Part shown: piece by piece, positions 1 through 6,402 of the stretch | Layout of the letters: each line of letters begins with the position of its first letter | Position numbering within the stretch: the first letter of the stretch is position 1 | DNA from: Verrucomicrobiota bacterium | Lineage (GTDB): Bacteria; Verrucomicrobiota; Verrucomicrobiia; Chthoniobacterales; UBA10450 | Length of the DNA stretch: 8,836 nt | NCBI GenBank assembly: GCA_003221375.1 | Contig: QHRI01000029.1 | Span: 1 to 8,836 of the forward strand | Direction: 5' to 3' | Program-made: the position numbers and the translations under genes | The notes under the pieces: generated by a model | Seen by the model: the letters and a program-made list of their open reading frames with translations, nothing else | Database searches by the model: none | What the model was told of the DNA's origin: nothing

Positions 1-1344
1 GATGCTTACGGCAGCGGCGGCTACGTCGATCTTGTGGTCCAACCGGAAGGGTCTCCAGCCGGTCCCGCTTTGATCGATGTACATTATAATATCGAGGAGG
101 GCGTTCGCTCGTTTGTAAACCGGGTCAGCATCGAAGGGAATACGCGCACCAAGGACAAGGTCATTCGGCGCGAAGTGCTCGTTGCGCCCGGAGACGTCTT
201 TAACACCGTCCGGGTGGACATTACCAAGAAGCGTCTGGAGAACCTGGGTTATTTTGCAAAAGTCGAGACTTATCCGGAAGAGACCGACATTCCGGGGCGC
301 AAGGACCTCACCATCCTGGTGCAAGAAAAACGAACCGGTTCGCTTAGTTTCGGCGGCGGATACAGCACAGTCGATCAGTTGGTCGGGTTTGCTGAACTGA
401 CACAGGGCAATTTCGATCTGTTCAACTGGCCTTCTTTCACCGGTGGAGGTCAGAAATTCAGGTTACGCGTCCAGTATGGCACGCAGCGGAAGGATTTCGT
501 CCTTCAAATAACTGAGCCATATTTCTTGGATCGACGGCTGTCGTTGAGCTTTCAGGCCTTCTATACGGAGGCAAATTACTTGAGCGCCCAGTACGACCAG
601 CGAAATTACGGGTTCTCGCTTGAACTGCGCAAGCCGATCAATACCTATATGTACGCAAGCGTCGGGTACATGCTGCAGGACGTGGACATTTTCAACGTGG
701 ATCCCAATGCATCCGATTTTATCCTGTCACAACAAGGCTCGTCTGTGGAGAGCAAGGTTTTCCACAGCGTGGTGTTCGACTCACGCGACAATCCCCTGCT
801 GTCGCGCCGCGGGCAGCGGGTCACCCTTTCACCTTATATTGCCGGGGGTTTTCTTGGAGGTGATGTTCAGATTTACGGGTGGGACCTCGAAGGATCCCAA
901 TATTTTCACCTTCCCTGGGATACGATCCTGCTGATCAACGGCGAAGTCGCGACCGTTAGCCAATGGGGGAACGGGGATGAAGTGCCAATTTTCGAGCGGC
1001 TCTTTCTGGGAGGATCAAATAATCTGCGCGGATTTCCATTTCGCGAGGTTGGCCCGCAAGACGAGAATGGCGAGCCTGTCGGTGGACAGTCCATGTGGCG
1101 CACGACCATTGAATGGACTTTCCCGATCATCGAAAAAGCCAGGGGCGCGGTTTTTTACGACACCGGTTTCGTCAACAGCAGCGCGTGGTCTTTTGGTTTC
1201 AACCACATCGCCTCCGACATCGGTGTGGGACTCCGGCTGGACTTGCCAATCGGCCCGCTACGCCTCGATTACGGCTATCCGATACAGCGTGACGGATATA
1301 ACGGAGGTGGTCATTTCAATTTCAGCGTGGGCTATCAATTTTGA
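1..1344 (+). CDS. bamA: Outer-membrane protein assembly factor BamA (Omp85), 5'-truncated by window edge
   Basis: BamA is the central subunit of the BAM complex and inserts beta-barrel proteins into the outer membrane. The reading frame is open from base 1, so the N-terminus (signal peptide and first POTRA domains) lies outside the window; 447 residues are visible. The first ~33 residues look like the end of a POTRA domain. The next ~75 (from about base 106, after IEEGVR) form the last POTRA, with the typical IEGNTRTKD start and a LENLGYF segment. The rest is the 16-strand barrel. The conserved loop-6 motif LRGF is at 1024-1035, within GGSNNLRGF. The protein ends in a beta-signal, FNFSVGYQF, with the C-terminal Phe expected of an outer-membrane barrel. 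It is followed 55 bp later by skp, the classic bamA-skp order. The family call is very secure. A GTG at base 34 is internal and is not the start. Confidence 0.96.
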   Translation, partial: DAYGSGGYVDLVVQPEGSPAGPALIDVHYNIEEGVRSFVNRVSIEGNTRTKDKVIRREVLVAPGDVFNTVRVDITKKRLENLGYFAKVETYPEETDIPGRKDLTILVQEKRTGSLSFGGGYSTVDQLVGFAELTQGNFDLFNWPSFTGGGQKFRLRVQYGTQRKDFVLQITEPYFLDRRLSLSFQAFYTEANYLSAQYDQRNYGFSLELRKPINTYMYASVGYMLQDVDIFNVDPNASDFILSQQGSSVESKVFHSVVFDSRDNPLLSRRGQRVTLSPYIAGGFLGGDVQIYGWDLEGSQYFHLPWDTILLINGEVATVSQWGNGDEVPIFERLFLGGSNNLRGFPFREVGPQDENGEPVGGQSMWRTTIEWTFPIIEKARGAVFYDTGFVNSSAWSFGFNHIASDIGVGLRLDLPIGPLRLDYGYPIQRDGYNGGGHFNFSVGYQF

Positions 1345-1399
1345 ACGAATATATGCGGTTGCAGTCTAACGCGATTCCGAGCACTGTATCCTCCATTTT

Positions 1400-2032
1400 A
1401 TGAAAAACTCTCTATCCATAATCTCTGCTCTGACGCTGGCATTTCCGATTGGGGCTTTCGCGCAAGGCACAATGAAAATCGGAACGGTTGATATGCAGCG
1501 CGCGTTTAAGGAATACAATAAGACCAAGGACGCCGAACTAAAAATCAACGACGCCAAAAATGCGGCAAAGAAAGAGTACGACGACCGAGCGGAGGCTTAC
1601 AAGAAAGCGCTGGACGAAATCAATAATCTGAACAAGCAACTCGAGTCACCGGCCTTGAGCGCGGATAAGAAGACGGCAACTGCCAAGGAGCGGGATGACA
1701 AGATCGCCAACATCAAAAACATGGAGCGCGAGATTAGCGATTTCCGTCAAACCCGCGAACGACAATTGCAAGAGCAGTTGATGCGCATGCGAGAGGGAAT
1801 CGTAAAAGAAATCACCGATGTTGTGATGGAGAAAGTTAAAGCCAACAATCTGGATCTGGTGTTCGACAAATCCGGCATGAGCATTAACGGCGTGCCCGTG
1901 CTGATGTACTCACACGATAACATTGATTTTACGAACGACATCATCTCCGTGCTCAACAAGCCGGGACGCGCTGCGAGCTCCACTGCGAAAGCAAATCCAT
2001 CCGCCGCGCCGTCAAGACCTGCGAAGCCTTAA
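1400..2032 (+). CDS. skp: Periplasmic chaperone Skp/OmpH family
   Basis: A 210-residue OmpH/Skp family protein, predicted to be a periplasmic chaperone that holds unfolded outer-membrane proteins on their way to BamA. Residues 1-21 form a signal peptide with a likely cut after AFA. The mature part opens with the family's KIGTVDMQRAFKEYNKTK strand-helix segment. A long, highly charged region (about 40-145) is predicted to be the coiled-coil tentacle. The chain then returns to the body through VMEKVKANNLDLVFDKSG, a typical OmpH ending. A low-complexity Ala/Pro/Ser/Lys tail (about 190-210) extends past the usual end of E. coli Skp (161 residues with signal). The ATG has no clear Shine-Dalgarno sequence. 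The gene directly follows bamA and is closed by a strong terminator, so it is probably the last gene of the bamA transcript. Confidence 0.93.
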   Translation: MKNSLSIISALTLAFPIGAFAQGTMKIGTVDMQRAFKEYNKTKDAELKINDAKNAAKKEYDDRAEAYKKALDEINNLNKQLESPALSADKKTATAKERDDKIANIKNMEREISDFRQTRERQLQEQLMRMREGIVKEITDVVMEKVKANNLDLVFDKSGMSINGVPVLMYSHDNIDFTNDIISVLNKPGRAASSTAKANPSAAPSRPAKP

Positions 2033-2053
2033 TATTTAGATTCGACAATTTGG

Positions 2054-2089
2054 AAATACACGCGAGCTAAACTCGCGTGTATTTTTTTT
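2054..2089 (+). terminator. Rho-independent terminator after skp
   Basis: A perfect 13-bp stem (2054-2066 pairing with 2072-2084; core ACACGCGAG/CTCGCGTGT) with a 5-base loop CTAAA is followed by a T-run, giving eight T in total at 2082-2089. It lies 22 bp past the skp stop and ends 8 bp before the next ATG. It therefore closes the bamA-skp transcript. The arms are A-rich at the 5' base, so it could also act weakly on the other strand, but no minus-strand gene ends here. Confidence 0.95.
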
Positions 2090-2096
2090 CGTACGA

Positions 2097-2969
2097 ATGA
2101 AAAGCCGCGACCGATATGAAAGGGAAACAATTGGCGGGCGATTGGGGTCTGCGAAAATATCCATCCTGATCCGACTTCGAATCCTGCTGGCGACGTTTGC
2201 GTTTCTCGCGTTCTGTTCCAGTTCGCTTGCAGAGAATTGGCAGGCGACGCTCAGCAAAGATCCGGCGGGAAATTTTCCGGAGCTGCGGCCCCTGCGGGCA
2301 TCGTATCGCTTTGGATGGTCCGGTCTTACCGCGGCCACCGGGGACGTTCACTTTACAAAGCCATCTGAAAACAAGTTTCAACTCGACGGAGCGGGCCGAA
2401 CGATTGGCTTGGTCCGGGCGTTGTGGAAACTGGATGCGAATTATCAAGCAGCCGCCAGTGCACAGACCTTGCGACCGATCGAAACCCGGCAAATCGAGAG
2501 TTATCGATCAAAGGAATTTGTCACGCGTCTCACTTTCACTAACAACGGAGTGACTCGCGTGAGAACAGAGGGCAAAGGCGGAGCGGAAGCGAAGACTCGC
2601 CAGTTTAATTTTCCCAACCTCTTCGATCTATTTTCGGCGATGCTTTATTTGCGCAGTCAGCCGCTTCAAGATCGCAGCGTTTACCGCGTCGTGGCCTATC
2701 CCGCGACCAATGCTTACCTTGCTACCATCACCGTGACGGGCCGGGAAAAAATCTCAGTGCACAGTGGGAATTACAATGCGATCAAACTCGATTTGCAGCT
2801 TAAGCGAATTGGCAAGCATCTCGAGTTGCAACCGCACAGGAAATTTCGCCACGCCACAATCTGGGTATCGGATGATGCCGAACGACTGCTGCTCCGCATT
2901 GAAGCGCAGGTCTTCGTCGGCACAGTTTTCGCCGAACTGCAATCGGTGCACTTCGACAACCCTAAGTAG
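2097..2969 (+). CDS. DUF3108 domain-containing periplasmic protein
   Basis: A 290-residue secreted protein of the DUF3108 family, whose biochemical role is not established. A hydrophobic signal segment (about 24-45, RILLATFAFLAFCSSSLA) ends with a likely cut before ENWQ. The DUF3108 fold then spans about 64-285. It opens with LRASYRFGWSGL, has the L-x-P-I-E-T segment at 125-130 and closes with LLRIEAQVFVGTVFAEL, a hallmark family ending (SDDAERLLLRIEA before it). The predicted structure is mostly beta. The annotated ATG lies directly behind the skp terminator with no ribosome binding site and leaves 20-odd charged residues before the signal. The in-frame TTG at 2142 (residue 16) would give a shorter, more normal signal peptide, so the start is uncertain. 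A promoter of its own must overlap the terminator or lie inside the reading frame. The gene converges on the peptidoglycan-binding gene at 3023. Confidence 0.88.
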   Translation: MKSRDRYERETIGGRLGSAKISILIRLRILLATFAFLAFCSSSLAENWQATLSKDPAGNFPELRPLRASYRFGWSGLTAATGDVHFTKPSENKFQLDGAGRTIGLVRALWKLDANYQAAASAQTLRPIETRQIESYRSKEFVTRLTFTNNGVTRVRTEGKGGAEAKTRQFNFPNLFDLFSAMLYLRSQPLQDRSVYRVVAYPATNAYLATITVTGREKISVHSGNYNAIKLDLQLKRIGKHLELQPHRKFRHATIWVSDDAERLLLRIEAQVFVGTVFAELQSVHFDNPK

Positions 2970-3022
2970 CGAATTAGCGAATACGTCTCGCTCGCTGCGG
3001 CTGGTCAATGGCTGGTTGAATG

Positions 3023-3760
3023 TCACTCAGGAACCCATTGACTGCGAACCGGCGGGCCGGGCGGGTTCCGCCAACGTCTGCGAGATGGATCGTAAAATGG
3101 TTGGTGCGGTTGCGGTAACAGGCGCAGCGCGGCGAGCGTTTGTAAATCAAGCCGGCCTGTTACCGGAAGTCTGGTCCGTGTTTGATAAGCTCGCAGGGAA
3201 AATTCCAGTGCTGGCCCATAGACTCCATTGACCTCGTCCCGATAAAGGCCGCGTCGTGCGAGCGCGATTTGAGCAGAAACTATCACGTTGCGTTGCACGT
3301 CGGGTGGCGCCGCTTCAAACGGCGTTTGAGCAAGAACTCCCGCCAGGGAGGCCTGCGGGGCGACCGGGTTGGAGGGATACACTCGCTGATCCTGCGTTGC
3401 ATTCGAAAAAGGCTGAACCGGTGCCGGCGTCATGTTAGCTCCCTCGGTGGGAGATTGTTTATCAGAATTGGGTGCAACGAGATTGGGCGCTGCGGGTTTT
3501 GCCGCAGGTTGCGCGGAAGCGGAAGAATTAATTCCGAGCGATTGAAGCGTTTCACTGTTGAGCTGACCATTGACCTGCAATCCACTGCGAATTTGATACC
3601 GTCGAATGGCTGCGGTTAAATCCGAACTCATTTGACCGCTGATTTCACCGTAATAAAAGCCCTGATTCTTCAAGGCTTGCTGCACGCCTTCAATCATTTG
3701 GTCTGCTTGCGCGAGCATAAGGGACCCGACGAAGATCAGCGCAGCGATCTTGACCTTCAT
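3023..3760 (-). CDS. Secreted protein with two peptidoglycan-binding (PG_binding_1) domains
   Basis: A 245-residue exported protein. Residues 1-19 are a signal peptide (MKVKIAALIFVGSLMLAQA). Two PG_binding_1 repeats follow: about 22-77 (VQQALKNQGFYYGEISG then AIRRYQIRSGLQVNGQL and TLQSLGI) and about 158-214 (AQIALARRGLYRDEVNGVYG then LRAYQTRTRLPVTGRL and TLAALRLL). They are joined by an ~80-residue Ala/Pro/Asn-rich linker. The tail is short, basic and Pro-rich. No catalytic domain is visible, so the protein probably binds murein as an adaptor or targeting factor. It starts 36 bp after the stop of the Amidase_3 gene in the same direction. A murein hydrolase with a separately encoded binding partner is a sensible pairing, but that partnership is inferred. 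No good Shine-Dalgarno sequence precedes the ATG. Confidence 0.88.
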   Translation of the reverse strand: MKVKIAALIFVGSLMLAQADQMIEGVQQALKNQGFYYGEISGQMSSDLTAAIRRYQIRSGLQVNGQLNSETLQSLGINSSASAQPAAKPAAPNLVAPNSDKQSPTEGANMTPAPVQPFSNATQDQRVYPSNPVAPQASLAGVLAQTPFEAAPPDVQRNVIVSAQIALARRGLYRDEVNGVYGPALEFSLRAYQTRTRLPVTGRLDLQTLAALRLLPQPHQPFYDPSRRRWRNPPGPPVRSQWVPE

Positions 3761-3796
3761 TGTGATGTTATTTTGACGCCCTCGTTTCCCGCCTAT

Positions 3797-4591
3797 TCAG
3801 CGCTTTCCCGGATCCGTTACGGCCAGCGTTGGTTTACGTCGACCTGTCGCATCGCGATAACGTAAAATGCCGTCAGCCACAGCTGCGGCGATCTGGTCGC
3901 GGTAATCTTCGCTCACGAGTTTAGAAATATCCTCCTTGTTCGTGAGAAATCCTCCTTCGATTAAGGCCGCTGGGGAAGTCACGTTTGCGATCACAAAAAA
4001 TTGTCCAGGTTGCGTGCCCCGATCGATTGCTCGTGTGCGAGCAACCAAGGCTTCCTGGATGGATCCGGCGAGCCTTTGACTTTCAGGATTCGGTGAGTCA
4101 GAAAGTGGCCGCCATAAGAAAGGCAGCCACGAAGCCAGAGAGGAGCCTGCAGCGATCTGGTGCGAGGCGTAATAAGTTTCCACCCCGCTGGCAACCGGCT
4201 TGTTACCCTCGTTGAAATGAATGCTGACAAAAATACAATTTCTGATTCGATTAGCGAACGCCGCGCGATCTGCCAGCGAGACATAAGTATCTCCCAGGCG
4301 AGTCATCAATGTCGCGATTCCTTCCGAGTCGAGTAACCGATCGATGCGTCGCGCTACGTCCAGAGTGAGATCTTTTTCAAGTAACCCTCCGCACATTGCA
4401 CCGGAATCCTGCCCGCCATGACCGGGATCAAGAATGACTACTGCAAACGGACCAGCTGCAGCCAAGGGCTGCGCTGGTTTCGGCTCTGCGCCCGACTTAG
4501 CTCTTTCCGTCTGGCGAAACTGCATCCAGACGAAAGACGCCATCATCAGCAACAAGCCCGAGAGAGCCAGGATATTCCGAAGCGGTTTCAC
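3797..4591 (-). CDS. N-acetylmuramoyl-L-alanine amidase (Amidase_3, AmiC-like), membrane-anchored or exported
   Basis: A zinc amidase that cuts the bond between N-acetylmuramic acid and L-alanine of stem peptides in the periplasm. It has 264 residues. An N-terminal hydrophobic segment (about 7-24) acts as a signal anchor or uncleaved signal and is followed by a short charged/Ala-Pro linker. The Amidase_3 domain spans about 50-246. Motifs in order are ILDPGHGG (zinc His58), GLLEKD (zinc Glu72), VSIHFN (zinc His125) and PAALIEGGFLTN (catalytic Glu212). All four key residues are present, so it should be active. It lacks an AMIN or SPOR domain; substrate targeting may come from the PG-binding protein 36 bp downstream. 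The start is GTG, in the string ACATGTGAAA, where an out-of-frame ATG-TGA overlaps it. It begins 34 bp after the prcA stop on the same strand, so it is likely in the proteasome operon. Confidence 0.93.
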   Translation of the reverse strand: MKPLRNILALSGLLLMMASFVWMQFRQTERAKSGAEPKPAQPLAAAGPFAVVILDPGHGGQDSGAMCGGLLEKDLTLDVARRIDRLLDSEGIATLMTRLGDTYVSLADRAAFANRIRNCIFVSIHFNEGNKPVASGVETYYASHQIAAGSSLASWLPFLWRPLSDSPNPESQRLAGSIQEALVARTRAIDRGTQPGQFFVIANVTSPAALIEGGFLTNKEDISKLVSEDYRDQIAAAVADGILRYRDATGRRKPTLAVTDPGKR

Positions 4592-4625
4592 ATGTGACGT
4601 CCGGACCGTGATCTTTTCCCATATA

Positions 4626-5405
4626 TTAATCGCGAATCAAAGGACGTAATTCCTTATCTGGCAACGAACGATAGCGAATTGCCCTGTTGCCGCCGCGCTC
4701 AAGCAATGCCGCTTCAATTCCAGCATTAGCAAGCTGTTCCTGTCGATGCTTCCTAACCGCAGCATGCTCTGGTGTTTTTTTTGTATCGCCTGTTTGTAAA
4801 GTCATATGCCCGATGCTCCATGCGTCGAGCGCGGAGTTGAGCGCCGCTTCAAGGGTGGCATCAGACGTATGCTGAGTCGCGAGAAACGTTTCCATGAGTT
4901 CTCTCGATTGCTCTGTCCCGCTGAGTGCGGCAAAGTCCTGCCGCGCTTGTGCGTAAGTTGCGCCATTAGTCGCAATCTCACCGTCGTACTCCACGCGTAA
5001 AAACAAATCCTCATTGGGCTGGTCTCCGACCTCTGCAAAGAGCATCCGTGCCAGGTACGGTGCCCCATAGACCTGTTCAAACGCGCTCTTCATTGCCGGA
5101 CTGAGCGAGTAATGCACGAGCCGTCGCAATGAAACATCCGTCGCAGACCGAGTGAAACCCTCGGTGCTGGCCAATTCGATCGCCGCCATTCGCAATCGCT
5201 CGATGTCTCCAGGATGACCAATTGCACCCATCGCGATCCGGTCGTAAATCTCAAAAATCTTCTGACGCGTCTGGCCAAGTGTCACAAATAAAATGCCGTC
5301 GCGACAACCGAGCGCCGCGATCGGACTGCCTGGAGCGAGCTGGGCTTCGATGTACTCGCGGCGATTAGCAATCGCTTCGACCCAACGATACGGTTCTTCA
5401 ATCAT
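4626..5405 (-). CDS. prcA: 20S proteasome alpha subunit (UBact-associated)
   Basis: A 259-residue alpha-type proteasome subunit, which forms the outer heptameric rings, gates substrate entry and docks the ATPase. The start is the ATG at 5405, which overlaps the prcB stop (ATGA) and is preceded by AAGGAAA; the frame continues upstream only as prcB antiframe sequence. The N-terminal helix (EEPYRWVEAIANRREYIEAQ) lacks a catalytic Thr, as expected. The segment GILFVTLGQTRQKIFEIYDRI matches the actinobacterial PrcA core. Lys49 (RQKIFEIYDR) corresponds to the pocket lysine that binds ATPase C-termini (Lys52 of the M. tuberculosis protein). Further family landmarks are IGHPGDIERLR, YLARMLFAEVG and RVEYDGEIA. 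The length is close to the 248 residues of mycobacterial PrcA. Sequence similarity is modest, so the alpha assignment rests on these landmarks plus the adjacency to prcB and ubact. Confidence 0.93.
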   Translation of the reverse strand: MIEEPYRWVEAIANRREYIEAQLAPGSPIAALGCRDGILFVTLGQTRQKIFEIYDRIAMGAIGHPGDIERLRMAAIELASTEGFTRSATDVSLRRLVHYSLSPAMKSAFEQVYGAPYLARMLFAEVGDQPNEDLFLRVEYDGEIATNGATYAQARQDFAALSGTEQSRELMETFLATQHTSDATLEAALNSALDAWSIGHMTLQTGDTKKTPEHAAVRKHRQEQLANAGIEAALLERGGNRAIRYRSLPDKELRPLIRD

Positions 5406-6226
5406 GCGACGGTTTCCTTGAACACCGCAGCAATTTTGCTTTCCGGCAAAGTGGTTATGCCTTCGTGCGATACAATCTTGATAAGCGGATAAATCTTTCC
5501 ACTGCGATCTACGCCGCCAGTCGATGTGTCGGATTCCGCAGCAGTATCCAACGCACGCAGAGCGATCGATACCGCCTCGTCTTCGCCTAGTTCCCGTAAC
5601 GGCTTGGCGCCCCAATTGTTTTCGTAGTAAAGAATGCCGCGCACCGCCGGCGACCCGGAACCCGTTGCCGCATAATCAGTCACTTCAAATTGTGCCCCCA
5701 TCGCATCGTAAAAATAAAGACGCGCCTCAGGTTTCGGGTAAAAATCATAGGTCGCGAAAATCGGTACCACCACTCCCACGCCCTGCATGACGAACCCGAA
5801 ATTATCACGCAGAAGCTTGGATAAAGCGCGCACTTTGCCATCGACGCTCATTTCCTGCAGCTGCGTTCGCCGAAAATATTGGCATGAATGTTCGAGCACG
5901 CGCGCCATTTCCCAAGCCGTCGCTGGCACGCCGGCGATCGCCATGATCGAGTGCCGATCGATTTCCAAAACTTTGTCCGCGCGATCGTACACAACCGTGT
6001 TGCCAGCAGTCGCGCGACGATCGCCTGCCACCAGCACACCTCCTGAAAATTTGAAAGCGAGAATTGTGGTTGCCTCTGTAGGTTGCCACACTTTCTGAGG
6101 TGTTCCCGCTTGTGGCAGCCCACTCGCAGTCGCCGGAGCGAGCAGGCTCCTGCGCCGCAGCAGCGCAGGAAAATCGCCGGCTGCGCCAGAAAAATTCTGG
6201 TCAAACGCCACCGGGGAGCGCTCCAT
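5402..6226 (-). CDS. prcB: 20S proteasome beta subunit, catalytic (UBact-associated)
   Basis: A 274-residue precursor of the proteolytic subunit of the 20S core. The mature enzyme should begin at Thr53 (EA/TTILAFKF) after a 52-residue propeptide; this is similar to the 57 residues of M. tuberculosis PrcB. In mature numbering the catalytic set is complete: Thr1, Asp17 (AGDRR, residue 69), Lys33 (DRADKV, residue 85), Gly47, Ser in TGSGS (residue 190) and Asp in SDTSTGG (residue 233). One oddity is that the residue before Thr1 is Ala, where Gly is usual. The ATG at 6226 overlaps the ubact stop (TAATG) and has no strong Shine-Dalgarno sequence, which suggests coupled translation. The 3' end overlaps prcA by 4 bp. 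It is clearly a true proteasome beta subunit and not HslV, because it has a long propeptide, a PrcA partner, and no HslU nearby. Confidence 0.97.
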   Translation of the reverse strand: MERSPVAFDQNFSGAAGDFPALLRRRSLLAPATASGLPQAGTPQKVWQPTEATTILAFKFSGGVLVAGDRRATAGNTVVYDRADKVLEIDRHSIMAIAGVPATAWEMARVLEHSCQYFRRTQLQEMSVDGKVRALSKLLRDNFGFVMQGVGVVVPIFATYDFYPKPEARLYFYDAMGAQFEVTDYAATGSGSPAVRGILYYENNWGAKPLRELGEDEAVSIALRALDTAAESDTSTGGVDRSGKIYPLIKIVSHEGITTLPESKIAAVFKETVA

Positions 6227-6402
6227 TATTGTCCGGTGCGCTGGCGATAGCGCTTGGATTGATTGGGATCCACCTTGCGCATTTTTTTTAGAAGATCCTT
6301 CGTGTCCGGCCTTGAAACATCCGGTGAACGCGGGCCACCACCATCACCTTGTTTTGGACCCCACGGAGCTGGTTCCACCGGCTTTTGAATGCGCTCTGGC
6401 AT
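6226..6402 (-). CDS. ubact: UBact, Pup-like ubiquitin-like protein modifier
   Basis: A 58-residue, very hydrophilic and probably disordered protein that begins MPERIQKPVEPAPWGP, has a Gly/Pro-rich middle (GDGGGPRSPDVSRPDT) and a helix-prone basic end (DLLKKMRKVDP then KRYRQRTGQ). This matches the UBact family, the Pup-related modifiers of non-actinobacterial Gram-negatives, whose members share the RPDT-DLLK-MRKVDP core and end in R-(S/T)-G-(E/Q). It is predicted to be joined through its C-terminal residue to lysines of target proteins and to deliver them to the proteasome encoded just downstream. The C-terminus is Gln, so a Dop-like deamidase is needed first. I chose the ATG at 6402 because the family begins MPER; an in-frame ATG at 6459 would add 19 unrelated residues. 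Its stop overlaps the prcB start. No Shine-Dalgarno sequence is seen in the T-rich leader. Confidence 0.95.
   Translation of the reverse strand: MPERIQKPVEPAPWGPKQGDGGGPRSPDVSRPDTKDLLKKMRKVDPNQSKRYRQRTGQ

Noticed and set aside
2054..2084. Terminator inverted repeat as a mobile-element end or CRISPR repeat
   Set aside because: It is a single copy with a short loop and T-run, fully explained as a rho-independent terminator; no arrays, transposase genes or target duplications are seen in the window.
3182..3619. 145-residue plus-strand open frame opposite the peptidoglycan-binding gene
   Set aside because: The composition is that of a shadow frame, and the minus strand encodes two recognisable PG_binding_1 domains and a signal peptide.
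5406..5615. 70-residue N-terminal extension of prcA
   Set aside because: It is the out-of-frame reading of the prcB 3' end, rich in Arg and Cys; the ATGA overlap start at 5405 gives a normal alpha subunit with a ribosome binding site.
5402..6226. HslV (ClpQ) as an alternative identity for the beta subunit
   Set aside because: HslV has almost no propeptide and pairs with HslU; this protein has a 52-residue propeptide and is followed by an alpha subunit and preceded by UBact.
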